From assembly GCA_018672475.1 (NCBI GenBank), contig JABHFS010000083.1, forward strand, positions 1 to 64,000: a stretch of 64,000 nucleotides of DNA. Reading direction: 5' to 3'. The notes under the pieces were generated by a model. That model was not told the DNA's origin, ran no database searches, and saw only the letters and a list, made by a program, of their open reading frames with translations. Position 1 is the first letter of the stretch; each line of letters opens with the position of its first letter. The DNA is from Gemmatimonadota bacterium. GTDB lineage: Bacteria; Latescibacterota; UBA2968; UBA8231. Of this stretch, positions 55,822 to 64,000 are shown in pieces. The position numbers and the translations under genes are program-made.

Positions 55822-56658
55822 ATGCCCGACGTACTCTACACCAGCAGCATCTTCACCGAACCCGGCGGTTTCACCCCGGGGATCGAGGGCCCCGCCTGCG
55901 ACCTCCAAGGCAATCTCTACGCCGTGAACTTCCACCACCAAGGCACCATCGGTAAGGTCACCCCGCAAGGCGAATCCAGCGTCTTTATCGAGTTGCCCGA
56001 CGGCAGCATCGGCAACGGCATCCGCTTCCACAGCGGAGGCGATATGCTGATTGCCGATTATACCAATCACAACGTCCTACGCGTCGATATGGAGAGCCTG
56101 GCAATCACGGCCTATGCCCACGAACCCGCGATGAACCAGCCCAACGACATCGCTATCGGCGCCAACGACATCGTCTACGCCTCCGACCCCAACTGGGCGG
56201 AGCAGGCCGGCCAAATCTGGCGGGTCGGTCCCCAGGGTCAAGTCGATTTGCTCGAAACCGGCATGGGCACCACCAATGGCATCGAAGTCAGCCCCGACGA
56301 AAAGACGCTCTACGTGAATGAATCTGCACAGTGCAATGTCTGGGCCTACGACCTTAGCGCCGACGGCGATGTCAGCGCCAAACGCCTGCTGATCCAGTTT
56401 CCAGATTTTGGCATGGACGGTATGCGGTGCGATATAGACGGCAATCTCTATATCACCCGTCACGGCAAGGGCACCATCGCCAAACTCTCGCCGGCCGGCG
56501 ATATCCTGCGCGAAATCGAATTGGGCGATGCAAACCCCAGCAATATTGCCTTCGGCGGACCGGACGGCTGCACGGCCTATGTCACCCTCCAACAAACAGG
56601 CAATGTAGAGTGCTTCCGCGTCGAAAGACCAGGACGCAGTTGGCAGTTATTGCAATAA
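55822..56658 (+). CDS. SMP-30/gluconolactonase/LRE family protein
   Basis: 278 residues from ATG 55822 with AGGAG upstream (open frame starts at 55780). Six-bladed beta-propeller with the metal-binding pattern: EGPACDLQGNLY, GIRFHSGGDMLIADYTN, NQPNDIAIGANDIVYASDPNW, TNGIEVSPDEKTLYVNES and MDGMRCDIDGNLYIT. Such proteins hydrolyse sugar lactones. Substrate not determined. It is followed by a terminator for the opposite gene. Confidence 0.87.
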   Translation: MPDVLYTSSIFTEPGGFTPGIEGPACDLQGNLYAVNFHHQGTIGKVTPQGESSVFIELPDGSIGNGIRFHSGGDMLIADYTNHNVLRVDMESLAITAYAHEPAMNQPNDIAIGANDIVYASDPNWAEQAGQIWRVGPQGQVDLLETGMGTTNGIEVSPDEKTLYVNESAQCNVWAYDLSADGDVSAKRLLIQFPDFGMDGMRCDIDGNLYITRHGKGTIAKLSPAGDILREIELGDANPSNIAFGGPDGCTAYVTLQQTGNVECFRVERPGRSWQLLQ

Positions 56659-56683
56659 AAAAACCCCCGCACTATGCAGGGGC
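56656..56683 (-). terminator. Terminator of the bifunctional-nuclease gene
   Basis: On the minus strand CCCCTGC pairs with GCGGGGG and is followed by seven T. It lies 24 bp after the stop of the gene at 56708. Confidence 0.8.
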
Positions 56684-56707
56684 ATTAGAAAAACCGGACC
56701 GCCCGGC

Positions 56708-57466
56708 TCAGTCGTCTTTTTCCAATTTGATGATCTGATCGCGAATTTTGGCCGCCTGCTCGTAAGCCTCTTGCGTGATGAGCCAATCCAAGTGGGCCTT
56801 GAGCTGGTCCAATTCACTCAACGGATCGCCCGTCTCGGGATCAATCAGGTCTTCCACGCCCAACACGATCCCCTCATCGGTGATTTCCATATGGGGCGTC
56901 TCCTCGATAAGCTCGTGCTCCTCAAGCGCACTGTGCACCAAACCTGGGTCAATATCGGGTGACTCCAGGCTTTCGAGGACGCCGTCAATCGATTGTTCGC
57001 CCTCCAGCTCGCCGCGTTGATCGGTCATCTCGAGTTCGCGTCCGGCCGCCTCGATCACCTCGGGGCTCATAAAGATTGGCGTAGCCAATAGCGTGGCCAG
57101 AATCATACCGTCGCTGGGACGGCAGTCGAGATAGAATGGCTCGCCCTGGGGCTGGACCATTAAATAGGCGTGGAAAACGTCTTTTTTGAGCGTGTGAATA
57201 ACCAACTTGTGGACGGTGGCGTCAACCTTTTCCAGCAAGCTGCGCAACAGATCGTGCGGCAGCGGCCGGGGCAGGGCGATCTTGCGAATAGCCATGGCCA
57301 GCGCCTGTCCCTCAAAATGGCCAATCGTAATCGGTACCACCCGATTCTCGTCGCCCTTGAGCAGAACGAGAAAATTTTGCGGAGCCCCCAAACCCTGCTG
57401 CGCGTCGGGATAGGGGTAGATATCGAAAATGTGCATCGGAATCAGGCGATTTTCTTCTTCTTTCAT
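56708..57466 (-). CDS. Bifunctional nuclease (BFN/DUF151) domain protein with UVR motif
   Basis: 252 residues. The first 140 form the DUF151/BFN fold (LKGDENRVVPITIGHFEGQAL, LDCRPSDGMILATLL). A poorly conserved acidic middle leads to a C-terminal UVR-type helix pair (LDWLITQEAYEQAAKIRDQI). The start chosen is ATG 57466 (MKEEENR); an earlier open frame begins at 57520. BFN proteins are linked to nuclease activity in plants and to stress in bacteria; substrate here unknown. Confidence 0.78.
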   Translation of the reverse strand: MKEEENRLIPMHIFDIYPYPDAQQGLGAPQNFLVLLKGDENRVVPITIGHFEGQALAMAIRKIALPRPLPHDLLRSLLEKVDATVHKLVIHTLKKDVFHAYLMVQPQGEPFYLDCRPSDGMILATLLATPIFMSPEVIEAAGRELEMTDQRGELEGEQSIDGVLESLESPDIDPGLVHSALEEHELIEETPHMEITDEGIVLGVEDLIDPETGDPLSELDQLKAHLDWLITQEAYEQAAKIRDQIIKLEKDD

Positions 57467-57574
57467 CGTCCGTGCACCTGGGTAAACGGGGCTGTCGCCC
57501 CAATAACTTCGTCCACCCATAATATAGGCGTTTACCGCGTAAAAACAATAATTCTCTCCCCTTGCAAAGCAGCC

Positions 57575-58312
57575 TCATAATAGTCGGCGCTCTTGTAAGC
57601 TGAGGAAATCGTCGGCGCCGATTATCAAATGGTCAAGCACGTCGATGCCCATAATCTCACCAGCCTGCACAAGACGCCGGGTCAAATCGATATCGTCTTG
57701 GCTAGGTGACACGTCGCCGGAGGGGTGGTTGTGCGCGAGCACCACACTGGCCGCAGCATGCGACACCGCCGGTTGGAAAACCTCGCGTGGATGCACGATT
57801 GAAGAAGACAAGCTGCCGATCGACACGACTTCTTTGTAAATTACCTGATTGCGGGCATTGAGATACAGACAGAGGAAGTGCTCGCGTTGCTGGTCCTTGA
57901 TATCGTCGAGCAGCGGCAGCACGTCGAGAGGAGAGCGGATCACCGGCCGCACACCCAGCCCTTTGTGCAACCCGCGACGGGCCAATTCAAACGCGGCGAC
58001 TAAAATCCCCGCTTTGGCCTTACCCAATCCCTTGATCCGCCCCAGTTGCCCCATATCCATCCCCACCAAGGATTCGCTTGGATAATCGGCCAACAGGCTT
58101 TGCGCCAGATCCACCACATGACACCCCCGATAGCCCGTACCCAGCACTACGGCCAATAGCTCGTGGTCCTTTAAGGCCTGCGGCCCCAAGCGAGCGAGCC
58201 GCTCCCGAGGCAATTCACCAGGGCAAATCGCCGCCAAAATCTGATCTCCTTCGCATACTGTCTGGGGGGCGTCAACGAGCGAGTGAACGAGCGGCTGCTT
58301 TACCGATTGCAC
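57575..58312 (-). CDS. radC: DNA repair protein RadC (JAB/MPN family)
   Basis: 245 residues. The metal-binding JAMM motif is AHNHPSGDVSPSQDDIDLT. An N-terminal HhH-like region (LGRIKGLGKAKAGILVA) precedes the domain. An AGGAGG site lies 11 bases before the ATG. RadC-type proteins are DNA-associated but their role in repair is uncertain. Confidence 0.93.
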   Translation of the reverse strand: MQSVKQPLVHSLVDAPQTVCEGDQILAAICPGELPRERLARLGPQALKDHELLAVVLGTGYRGCHVVDLAQSLLADYPSESLVGMDMGQLGRIKGLGKAKAGILVAAFELARRGLHKGLGVRPVIRSPLDVLPLLDDIKDQQREHFLCLYLNARNQVIYKEVVSIGSLSSSIVHPREVFQPAVSHAAASVVLAHNHPSGDVSPSQDDIDLTRRLVQAGEIMGIDVLDHLIIGADDFLSLQERRLL

Positions 58313-58514
58313 AGTGCATACCTCCTACATGAAAACTGTGTGGCAAACGCTACGCGATTGTAACGTCGAGGAGACACCCTACTGCAACCATAGCGGCAAG
58401 AGATATCCCACCTGGTTCAAGAAAGCAGAATCCATGCCAATCTCTTGCCTGAGCGGTACCCCGGACCTATATTTGGCAAAACAATCCACCGCATTTTCTT
58501 CGTTCCCACCATCG

Positions 58515-60089
58515 ATGCCCATCCTGCGCAATTCTCTCGCCACCGCACTCGCCGCGCTCCGCCGCCGGCGCCTACTGCTCGCCGTCCTGAGCGGTGCCCT
58601 GCTCTCATTGGCCTTTCCCGGCCACCCGCACCCCCTGATGAGTTGGTTTTACCATCCGCTATGGGCCCACATCGCGCTCGTGCCGTTACTGCTAGCACTG
58701 TCGGGACGCGGCTTTAAAGATGGCTTCGCTGCGGGTTGGACCTGCGGGTTCGTCTGGAACTTGCTTAGCCTGTATTGGGTCGCTCATACGCAAGGCGGCG
58801 GACCGGCTGTCGTCGCGGGCACGCTATTGATGGCCATCTACCTAGGCCTGTTCCCCGGCTTGTTCTCCGGGTTACTCAGCGCGCTCTGGGCACGATGGGG
58901 CACAAAAGCGCTGATCTTGACCCCCTGTCTTTGGACAGCGCAGGAATATCTGCTTTCATTGGGTGAATTAGGTTTTCCTTGGCTGCTATTGGGACACGGC
59001 CAGGCGGCGATGCCGCATTTCGTGCAACACGCGATTTGGACCGGGGTCTTTGGCGTCTCCTGTTGGGTCGTCGGGCTCAACCTATTATTCTATTGGGGCC
59101 TTGTCTCGCGAAGCCCAGGCGTCGTTGCCGCTATTGGCCTGGCCTACCTACTGCCTTGGCTACACGCCGCCAGCGCCTTTGCCACCCCCATAACACAACA
59201 TATTCGCATCGGGCTGATCCAACCCAATATGACCTTAGCGCAAAAATGGGGGCCCAATGGCCTCGCCAATAGTTTCACCACCCTCGAAGCGCTTTCACGC
59301 CAGGCCGCCACCGAGGCCCCACAACTCTTGGTCTGGCCGGAGACCGCTCTGCCCTGCTATCTCGCGCGGCGGCCCGACTGCCGCGACCGCGCCTTTGCCC
59401 TAGTCGAGGAGTTGCACATCCCCCTACTGACCGGCGCTTCCGACTACGACCTCGCACGCAACGAACGCTATAACGCCGCCTTCTTGCTACGCCCTGGCCA
59501 CAGGGAGATGACTGCCTACGCCAAGATGCACCTGGTCCCCTTCGGGGAACGCACGCCCTACCGCGACGATATCCCGTTCCTGCGCAATATCGATTGGACG
59601 CAGCTGACCGGCGATTTGGGGCCGGCTGAATTCGCTCGCGGCACCCAACGCACCGTCTTTGACCTGTCAGCATCGCCCAACGACGCGGTTCCCCCCTCCT
59701 TCGCCGTGCTGATCTGCTTCGAGTCGATCTTTCCCGATTTGGTGCGCCGCCACGTCGCCGACGGAGCAGGCCTGCTCATCAATATCACCAATGACTCGTG
59801 GTTTGGGCTTACCGCCGGCCCCCATCAACACGCCCTGATCAATGTCATGCGCGCCGTCGAAAACCGCACCGCCATCGCCCGGGCTGCAACGAGCGGCATA
59901 TCCCTATTCATCGACCCTTTCGGTCGGACCTACGCAGCAACCGAACTCTTCACCGCCGCCGCTCCAGTCGCCGACCTGCCCGTCGGCTTGGGCAACACTT
60001 TCTACACCCGGCACGGCGATATCTTCGCCCAGGGCTGCTTGATCCTAACCCTAGCCTCCCTCGTCCCTCTTTACCGCAAACTAGACTAG
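58515..60089 (+). CDS. lnt: Apolipoprotein N-acyltransferase
   Basis: 524 residues from ATG 58515 (the open frame extends 201 bases further left without lnt features). Several membrane helices come first, then a nitrilase domain with all three active residues: Glu in LVWPETALPC, Lys in AYAKMHLVPFGE and Cys in VLICFESIFPDL. It adds the third acyl chain to lipoproteins and supports a Gram-negative outer membrane. It precedes tatC by 3 bp. Confidence 0.94.
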   Translation: MPILRNSLATALAALRRRRLLLAVLSGALLSLAFPGHPHPLMSWFYHPLWAHIALVPLLLALSGRGFKDGFAAGWTCGFVWNLLSLYWVAHTQGGGPAVVAGTLLMAIYLGLFPGLFSGLLSALWARWGTKALILTPCLWTAQEYLLSLGELGFPWLLLGHGQAAMPHFVQHAIWTGVFGVSCWVVGLNLLFYWGLVSRSPGVVAAIGLAYLLPWLHAASAFATPITQHIRIGLIQPNMTLAQKWGPNGLANSFTTLEALSRQAATEAPQLLVWPETALPCYLARRPDCRDRAFALVEELHIPLLTGASDYDLARNERYNAAFLLRPGHREMTAYAKMHLVPFGERTPYRDDIPFLRNIDWTQLTGDLGPAEFARGTQRTVFDLSASPNDAVPPSFAVLICFESIFPDLVRRHVADGAGLLINITNDSWFGLTAGPHQHALINVMRAVENRTAIARAATSGISLFIDPFGRTYAATELFTAAAPVADLPVGLGNTFYTRHGDIFAQGCLILTLASLVPLYRKLD

Positions 60090-60092
60090 GCC

Positions 60093-61007
60093 ATGGCCGC
60101 AGACGACCAACAAGGACCCGGCGATAACCAGGAAATGCATCTCGCCGAATCCCACACCCAGTTGCAAGGGAAAACAAGCCCGGCCAATATGGCTTTCCTC
60201 GACCACCTCGAGGAACTTCGCTGGAGGATAGTCAAGGCCCTGGCCGCCGTCTTCGTCGGCGCGATTTTCTGCTTTGTCTTTTCCGACCCGATCGTAAAAA
60301 TTCTGACCCGCCCCTATGAGGAAGCGGTCTTCAGCCTGGAAGCCCAACGCTCCTCCAACGCAGTGCAGGCGGTCGAAAATCTAGTGCGCAAATGGTTCGA
60401 CCTACCCAACCCCGAACTCGAACCGGTACAAGAATTAACGGAGTTGCCGCCGGGGCGCAGACTGCAAGCTCTGAAACCGATGACCTACTTCTACATCAGT
60501 CTGCAGATCGCCTTTATCGGCGGTCTCATCCTGGCTCTACCCGCCGTCTTCTACCAAGTCTGGCGTTTTATCGCCCCGGGGCTTCTATCGCGCGAGAAGA
60601 GATTGATGATCCCCATTATTTCATTGAGCGTGTTCTGCTTTTCCATCGGCGCTCTGATCGCCTACTGGATCGTCCTACCGCTCGGCTTGCGCTTCTTCCT
60701 CGCGCTCGAACCGCCCGACATGACCTCACAGTGGGCTGTCGACGAATACATCGGCTTCGTACTGCGGCTGATCATGGGCTTTGGGATCGTCTTTGAAATG
60801 CCGGTGATGGCGCTTTTCCTGGCCAAGATCGGCTTGCTGACCGCCGACCGCATGCGCAGTATACGTCGCTATGCGGTTGTCGGCATCTTTATCCTCGGCG
60901 CGATTTTCACCCCCCCCGACCCCATCTCGCAGATTTTGATGGCCCTGCCCCTGCTGGGGCTCTACGAAATCAGCATCTGGATTTGCAAGGTTTCGCAACG
61001 AAAATAA
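60093..61007 (+). CDS. tatC: Sec-independent protein translocase TatC
   Basis: 304 residues. N-terminal FLDHLEELRWRIVKA, several membrane helices, and FYQVWRFIAPGLLSREKR. An insertion of about 50 residues follows the first membrane helix (residues about 75-125), making it longer than E. coli TatC (258). With tatA (48818) it forms the Tat translocon; a tatB gene is not seen. It is coupled to lnt. Confidence 0.93.
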   Translation: MAADDQQGPGDNQEMHLAESHTQLQGKTSPANMAFLDHLEELRWRIVKALAAVFVGAIFCFVFSDPIVKILTRPYEEAVFSLEAQRSSNAVQAVENLVRKWFDLPNPELEPVQELTELPPGRRLQALKPMTYFYISLQIAFIGGLILALPAVFYQVWRFIAPGLLSREKRLMIPIISLSVFCFSIGALIAYWIVLPLGLRFFLALEPPDMTSQWAVDEYIGFVLRLIMGFGIVFEMPVMALFLAKIGLLTADRMRSIRRYAVVGIFILGAIFTPPDPISQILMALPLLGLYEISIWICKVSQRK

Positions 61008-61042
61008 AGAACCGGCCGCCTCCATAAGGAGACGGCCGGTTC
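61000..61042. terminator. Bidirectional terminator between tatC and the barrel gene
   Basis: A 15-bp stem GAACCGGCCGCCTCC / GGAGACGGCCGGTTC. On the minus strand TTTATTTTC follows. On the plus strand a T-run appears only about 12 bases later. It lies between the convergent stops of tatC and the gene at 61073. Confidence 0.7.
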
Positions 61043-61072
61043 GATGCTCGATCGTTCTTTTAATCGCCTCTT

Positions 61073-61915
61073 TTAAAAACGACGGCCAAAACCTAGATAA
61101 GTCCGCACATTACTGAGATCGATCATATCGTCAAATTTGATCACTTTCTGGTAACCAACCTCGAACACCAGGTTCATCGTTTCCGGCGCCTGGACTCCAA
61201 AGGTAAAATTGAACCCCGACTTATTCGCCGAACCGGTGTTATTGCCCGGGGGATCCCAACTCAACTGTTGGACACCGACACCGCCGCCAAAATAAACCCC
61301 GGCCTGGTCGCAACCGCGCGGCACCCAATGCACATCGGCTTCAATCGCCAATTGCGTTACATCCTCACCCTTGCCTATGCGATAAGTCAGGTTGAGCCGC
61401 CATCGCTCGGCTACCGCCTGCCCCAGCCTTAACCCCAGGCTCCAGGCAGTACCCGACTTGGTATCCGTCAAGATCGTGGTGAACGGGTCATAGGACAATT
61501 GCGCGTTACCGCCCCAATCGGCTCCGGCCAGCAAGTGGAACGAACGGCGACCGACCATCGACCGGGAACGGGCAACTCCCTGCTCCGACATTGACCCCAT
61601 CCCCTCCCATTCCCAGCGGGCCACCGCCCGATACAGGACTTCAATGGTCTCGCCCTCGGCTATCTCGACGATCTCGCCGATGCTGAAATGGTCGTCAACG
61701 CGCACCAGCTGCACCTTGCCGACCATCACCCAGTCATCGCCATCTTCGCGCAGGATGGTATAATTCGCGCCGACCATCGCACCGACCGCCTCACCTACAT
61801 CCAGATACGCCAGCGTCGGAGTCACTTTGATGACATAGGCCATCTGTTCCTCGGCTCGCGCCGCACCCGCCATAAACAGCGGGATCATCGCCATAAGTAT
61901 TATTAGCTTTTTCAT
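61073..61915 (-). CDS. Secreted outer-membrane barrel-like protein with FlgT_C-like domain
   Basis: 280 residues. Signal peptide to about residue 22 (AARAEE). Residues about 25-95 look like a FlgT_C-type small barrel (TLAYLDVGEAVGAMVGANYTILRE, then VGKVQLVRVDDHFSIGEI). The rest is a beta-barrel of about eight strands ending in Phe (TYLGFGRRF). It is 4 bp overlapped with the upstream membrane protein, so it acts with it. Unknown function; perhaps a small outer-membrane partner. Confidence 0.7.
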   Translation of the reverse strand: MKKLIILMAMIPLFMAGAARAEEQMAYVIKVTPTLAYLDVGEAVGAMVGANYTILREDGDDWVMVGKVQLVRVDDHFSIGEIVEIAEGETIEVLYRAVARWEWEGMGSMSEQGVARSRSMVGRRSFHLLAGADWGGNAQLSYDPFTTILTDTKSGTAWSLGLRLGQAVAERWRLNLTYRIGKGEDVTQLAIEADVHWVPRGCDQAGVYFGGGVGVQQLSWDPPGNNTGSANKSGFNFTFGVQAPETMNLVFEVGYQKVIKFDDMIDLSNVRTYLGFGRRF

Positions 61916-62946
61916 TTTTTCCCGTACTCGTCTTCAAAGTCCTCGACATCTTCGTCATCATCCGCGAGGAAATCCTGGTCGTATTCGTCCAACCCGCCCA
62001 TCACGGAATCGTAACGGCGCTTGATAACGACCAGCAAACCACCGGCGATAATCGCGATAAAGAGCAAGCTGCCGGCGAAGATATAAGGCGACTCGGCCAT
62101 CATCCCGTCGAGCGATATATCCCAGCCCTCCTCTCCCTCCTCGGCGACCTCTTCGCCGTCGAGATACAAATCATCTTCCGCGAACGACATCTCTTGCGTC
62201 TCGCCCATGCCCGCTTCTTTGAGACGGATCGAATCCGGTTCGACGCTGATCATCAGGGTCTTGCCGGCCACGCGCAGCTTGAGGTCGGTGTCCTCGCTAT
62301 AGCGGATCGTCAGCTCCTTGCCCGTCCTCTGCCCCTGCGACTCGCCGCCGATCATCGCCGTCAGGCGATTGCGGTCCTCGTGCTGCTGGGTCTCTAACTC
62401 GATCAGCCTTTCGTCGAGGGCAACGAGATAGGACTTAATAGTGCCCATCTCGTCCCAGACCTGTTGCGCGAAGACCGGATAGGCCGCAAGCGATTTCTGG
62501 GATTTTTTGTATTGCTGCATGCCGGCTTCAAGGGTCTTGACCCGCTTGATGACCTTGGCCACTTCAGCCGGTGCCGGCTGGGTAGCGGCCGCCTCCATCG
62601 GGACCTTGCCGTATTCAGCTAAGTCACCTACCTGCGGCATCGAATACGACTTAACCATTATTGCCCGGGCGCGCCGGTCCTGCAGGCCCTTCACCTCGGC
62701 CAACCCCACTGGTTCCTGGGGGATGCCCAGAATCTCACCGGTGAGCGGGTGTACAATAGCCTCGCCTTCGCGTAGCAGAGTAACTCGGGCGCCTTCGCGC
62801 AAACCGTCTAGACGACCTGCATCGAGCACAACCTCGTGCGCGCCAGATTGCTCGACGTCAATAACGCGCGTCAGGACCCTCTCGGCGTGCGCGCCGGAGA
62901 ACATGATCGCCACTAGGGCGATATAAATACAGTATTTGTAGAGCAT
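61912..62946 (-). CDS. Membrane protein with FlgT_C-like domain and acidic tail
   Basis: 344 residues from ATG 62946 (AAGGAG site; the longer frame starts at 63078). A signal sequence ends near AHAERV. A FlgT_C-like domain (EVVLDAGRLDGLREGARVTLLR, HPLTGEILGIPQ) is followed by a helical coiled-coil part, a transmembrane helix near residue 300 (YIFAGSLLFIAIIAGGLLVV) and a very acidic cytoplasmic tail. It shares its FlgT_C-like fold with the coupled barrel gene. Family not recognised. Confidence 0.7.
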   Translation of the reverse strand: MLYKYCIYIALVAIMFSGAHAERVLTRVIDVEQSGAHEVVLDAGRLDGLREGARVTLLREGEAIVHPLTGEILGIPQEPVGLAEVKGLQDRRARAIMVKSYSMPQVGDLAEYGKVPMEAAATQPAPAEVAKVIKRVKTLEAGMQQYKKSQKSLAAYPVFAQQVWDEMGTIKSYLVALDERLIELETQQHEDRNRLTAMIGGESQGQRTGKELTIRYSEDTDLKLRVAGKTLMISVEPDSIRLKEAGMGETQEMSFAEDDLYLDGEEVAEEGEEGWDISLDGMMAESPYIFAGSLLFIAIIAGGLLVVIKRRYDSVMGGLDEYDQDFLADDDEDVEDFEDEYGKK

Positions 62947-62977
62947 GGGGAGACTGCTCCTTTTCCTTCCGTGGATT

Positions 62978-63712
62978 TTACATTTTACGTGGACCGTAGT
63001 CCCTGAGTGTTTGCGTCGGTGCACTGCCCGGTGACGGCGGCCATAATTCCCTGCCGACCAGACCGATCCCGCGCGCATAATACGAAGCGTAAGCGCGCAT
63101 TTCCTGCTCGGGCTGGTCGACCGGTCGAAAGCGGGTGACTACCTGGACGCAGTGCGAATAGCGCTGCTGCCCGAGGATCATTACCGTGTCGAGGTTGCCG
63201 ATCTGTTTTTCGATATGCAAGCCCTCGCTGCGGTATACATAGGGCTCCGCGCCGGTGGGGATTACATTAACCCCGCCTTCGGGGCCCATCTCAAAAATCT
63301 TATCGTCTTCGCGGAAGGCGACCGTGCCGTCGGAAAAATAAAATAGCTCCTGGTCCGCCCGACTTTCCCGACGCACGATGCGGCGCTCTACCTCGGTGCG
63401 CGTGCCGCGTTCGGCGTCTTCGCTTACATAAACCCAATAGCGCCCAACTTCGAGGGGATAATACGTATCGACCACCTTATCAGCAGACGACGTGTTTGCA
63501 ACCGCCTTCTGCTCGGCCGCAACCGACTCTACTATCGGTATAGTCTCAACTACGACCGGCTCGTCGACGGCTTCTACCTTGGCTACCGGCGCTTTACCCG
63601 ATGGCGCAAACACACCCAGTAAACCCGCAACCGCAATGCCCATACAGAGCACTCCAGTGAAACCGAGCAAATATACGAGTGGGCCGCCGCTATTCTTTTT
63701 TCTTAGGGTCAC
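62978..63712 (-). CDS. Membrane-anchored protein of unknown function
   Basis: 244 residues from GTG 63712. One N-terminal membrane segment (VYLLGFTGVLCMGIAVAGLLGVF, about 13-35), an alanine/valine-rich linker, then a globular beta-rich part with YYPLEVGRYWVYVSEDAER and RFRPVDQPEQE. It precedes the two FlgT_C-like genes by 31 bp and may be their periplasmic partner. No family recognised. Confidence 0.65.
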   Translation of the reverse strand: MTLRKKNSGGPLVYLLGFTGVLCMGIAVAGLLGVFAPSGKAPVAKVEAVDEPVVVETIPIVESVAAEQKAVANTSSADKVVDTYYPLEVGRYWVYVSEDAERGTRTEVERRIVRRESRADQELFYFSDGTVAFREDDKIFEMGPEGGVNVIPTGAEPYVYRSEGLHIEKQIGNLDTVMILGQQRYSHCVQVVTRFRPVDQPEQEMRAYASYYARGIGLVGRELWPPSPGSAPTQTLRDYGPRKM

Positions 63713-63800
63713 TACCTTTACCTCCCGCCTCCTTAATATCGGATAAGTTGGTGAATTCTTTATGTTTTATCCGCGACATTGGTAGCTGCCCGAATTTCAT
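63690..63800 (-). CDS. Possible small protein, 36 residues
   Basis: Short lysine-rich frame (MKFGQLPMSRIKHK start, DPKKKE end) overlapping the next gene by about 23 bases. Ribosome site weak. It could be a leader-coupled small protein or noise. Confidence 0.35.
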   Translation of the reverse strand: MKFGQLPMSRIKHKEFTNLSDIKEAGGKGSDPKKKE

Positions 63801-63967
63801 CCCACAAGATCTAGTATAACAAGAGTATACACGACGATGCGGCCACTTTATACAGTAAGAAAAAGATCTATCCCTAAGCAAACACGCCGCCGTTCGCTCT
63901 TTTCACCGCTAATCCATATATTTCCACGCTGATTACAAGCCCTTACCCCGCTTTCAGGAGATATGTC

Positions 63968-64000
63968 ATGAGCCAGGCACAGACGCGCATCGGCCTAATC
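63968..64000 (+). CDS. 5' end of an unidentified gene
   Basis: ATG at 63968 with AGGAG about 8 bases upstream, then 11 codons (MSQAQTRIGLI) to the window edge. The start could suit an NAD-binding oxidoreductase, but too little is present to name it. Confidence 0.4.
   Translation, partial: MSQAQTRIGLI

Noticed and set aside
58314..58514. Extended N-terminus of lnt
   Set aside because: The extra 67 codons show no membrane or family pattern; the ATG at 58515 gives the normal length.

Overview
The window is a GC-rich, densely coded bacterial chromosome segment. I see no rRNA, tRNA, phage, insertion sequence or CRISPR array. Several features point to a Gram-negative member of the wider FCB group (Fibrobacterota/Chlorobiota/Bacteroidota and relatives) outside Bacteroidota, with Latescibacterota- or Poribacteria-like lineages as the best guess. 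These are a PorV/UPF0164-type barrel, two very large secreted proteins ending in a FlgD-like 'sorting' tail, lamin-tail, FN3 and VCBS-type secreted modules, a DUF4321 gene, an M81/MlrC peptidase and an SMP-30 lactonase. This placement is inference from gene content, not a phylogeny.

Layout. 1-2360: end of a TrkA gene, a decayed trkH copy and an intact trkH. 2370-11762 (minus): an eight-gene operon mgsA-mgsB-mgsC-gmaS-mgdA-mgdB-mgdC-mgdD. It matches the N-methylglutamate route of methylamine use: methylamine is attached to glutamate, then oxidised by a sarcosine-oxidase-like complex that passes the C1 unit to tetrahydrofolate. A consensus-like promoter lies just upstream. 12002-13480: a divergent M81 peptidase, followed by a non-coding interval with a structured-RNA candidate. 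13932-17131 (minus): two Rossmann proteins, NAD kinase and a GarR-type reductase. 17197-28117 (minus): an 11-kb run ndk-yceD-rpmF-fabH-fabD-fabG-acpP-fabF-rnc-lipM-two peptide-ABC ATPases-ppiD-like gene, coupled nucleotide, lipid, lipoate and envelope functions. plsX is absent from its usual place.

28301-32546 (plus): an HD phosphohydrolase with an almost leaderless promoter, an FGE-fold secreted protein, a small unknown protein and an rRNA methyltransferase. 32612-38923 (minus): a 2103-residue secreted protein built from about 20 FN3-like modules. 39344-46838 (plus): uvrC, a Xer recombinase, a NitT/ThiXYZ-like ABC transporter interrupted by a dead HIT gene, a lone EcfT and truA. 46907-50508 (plus): an HtrA-type pseudogene, pssA, DUF4321, tatA and gatA. 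50568-55170: a PorV-family barrel, a remnant of a VCBS/sorting-tail protein and a 988-residue lamin-tail protein. 55264-64000: an exported nickel superoxide dismutase, SMP-30, a bifunctional-nuclease-domain protein, radC, lnt-tatC, and a minus-strand envelope cluster of unknown role.

The notable points are the complete N-methylglutamate operon with an MgdB subunit lacking two zinc ligands, the giant modular secreted protein, the signal-peptide-bearing Ni-SOD, an EcfT component in a non-ECF operon, two adjacent proteins sharing a FlgT_C-like fold, and four gene remnants in about 52 kb.
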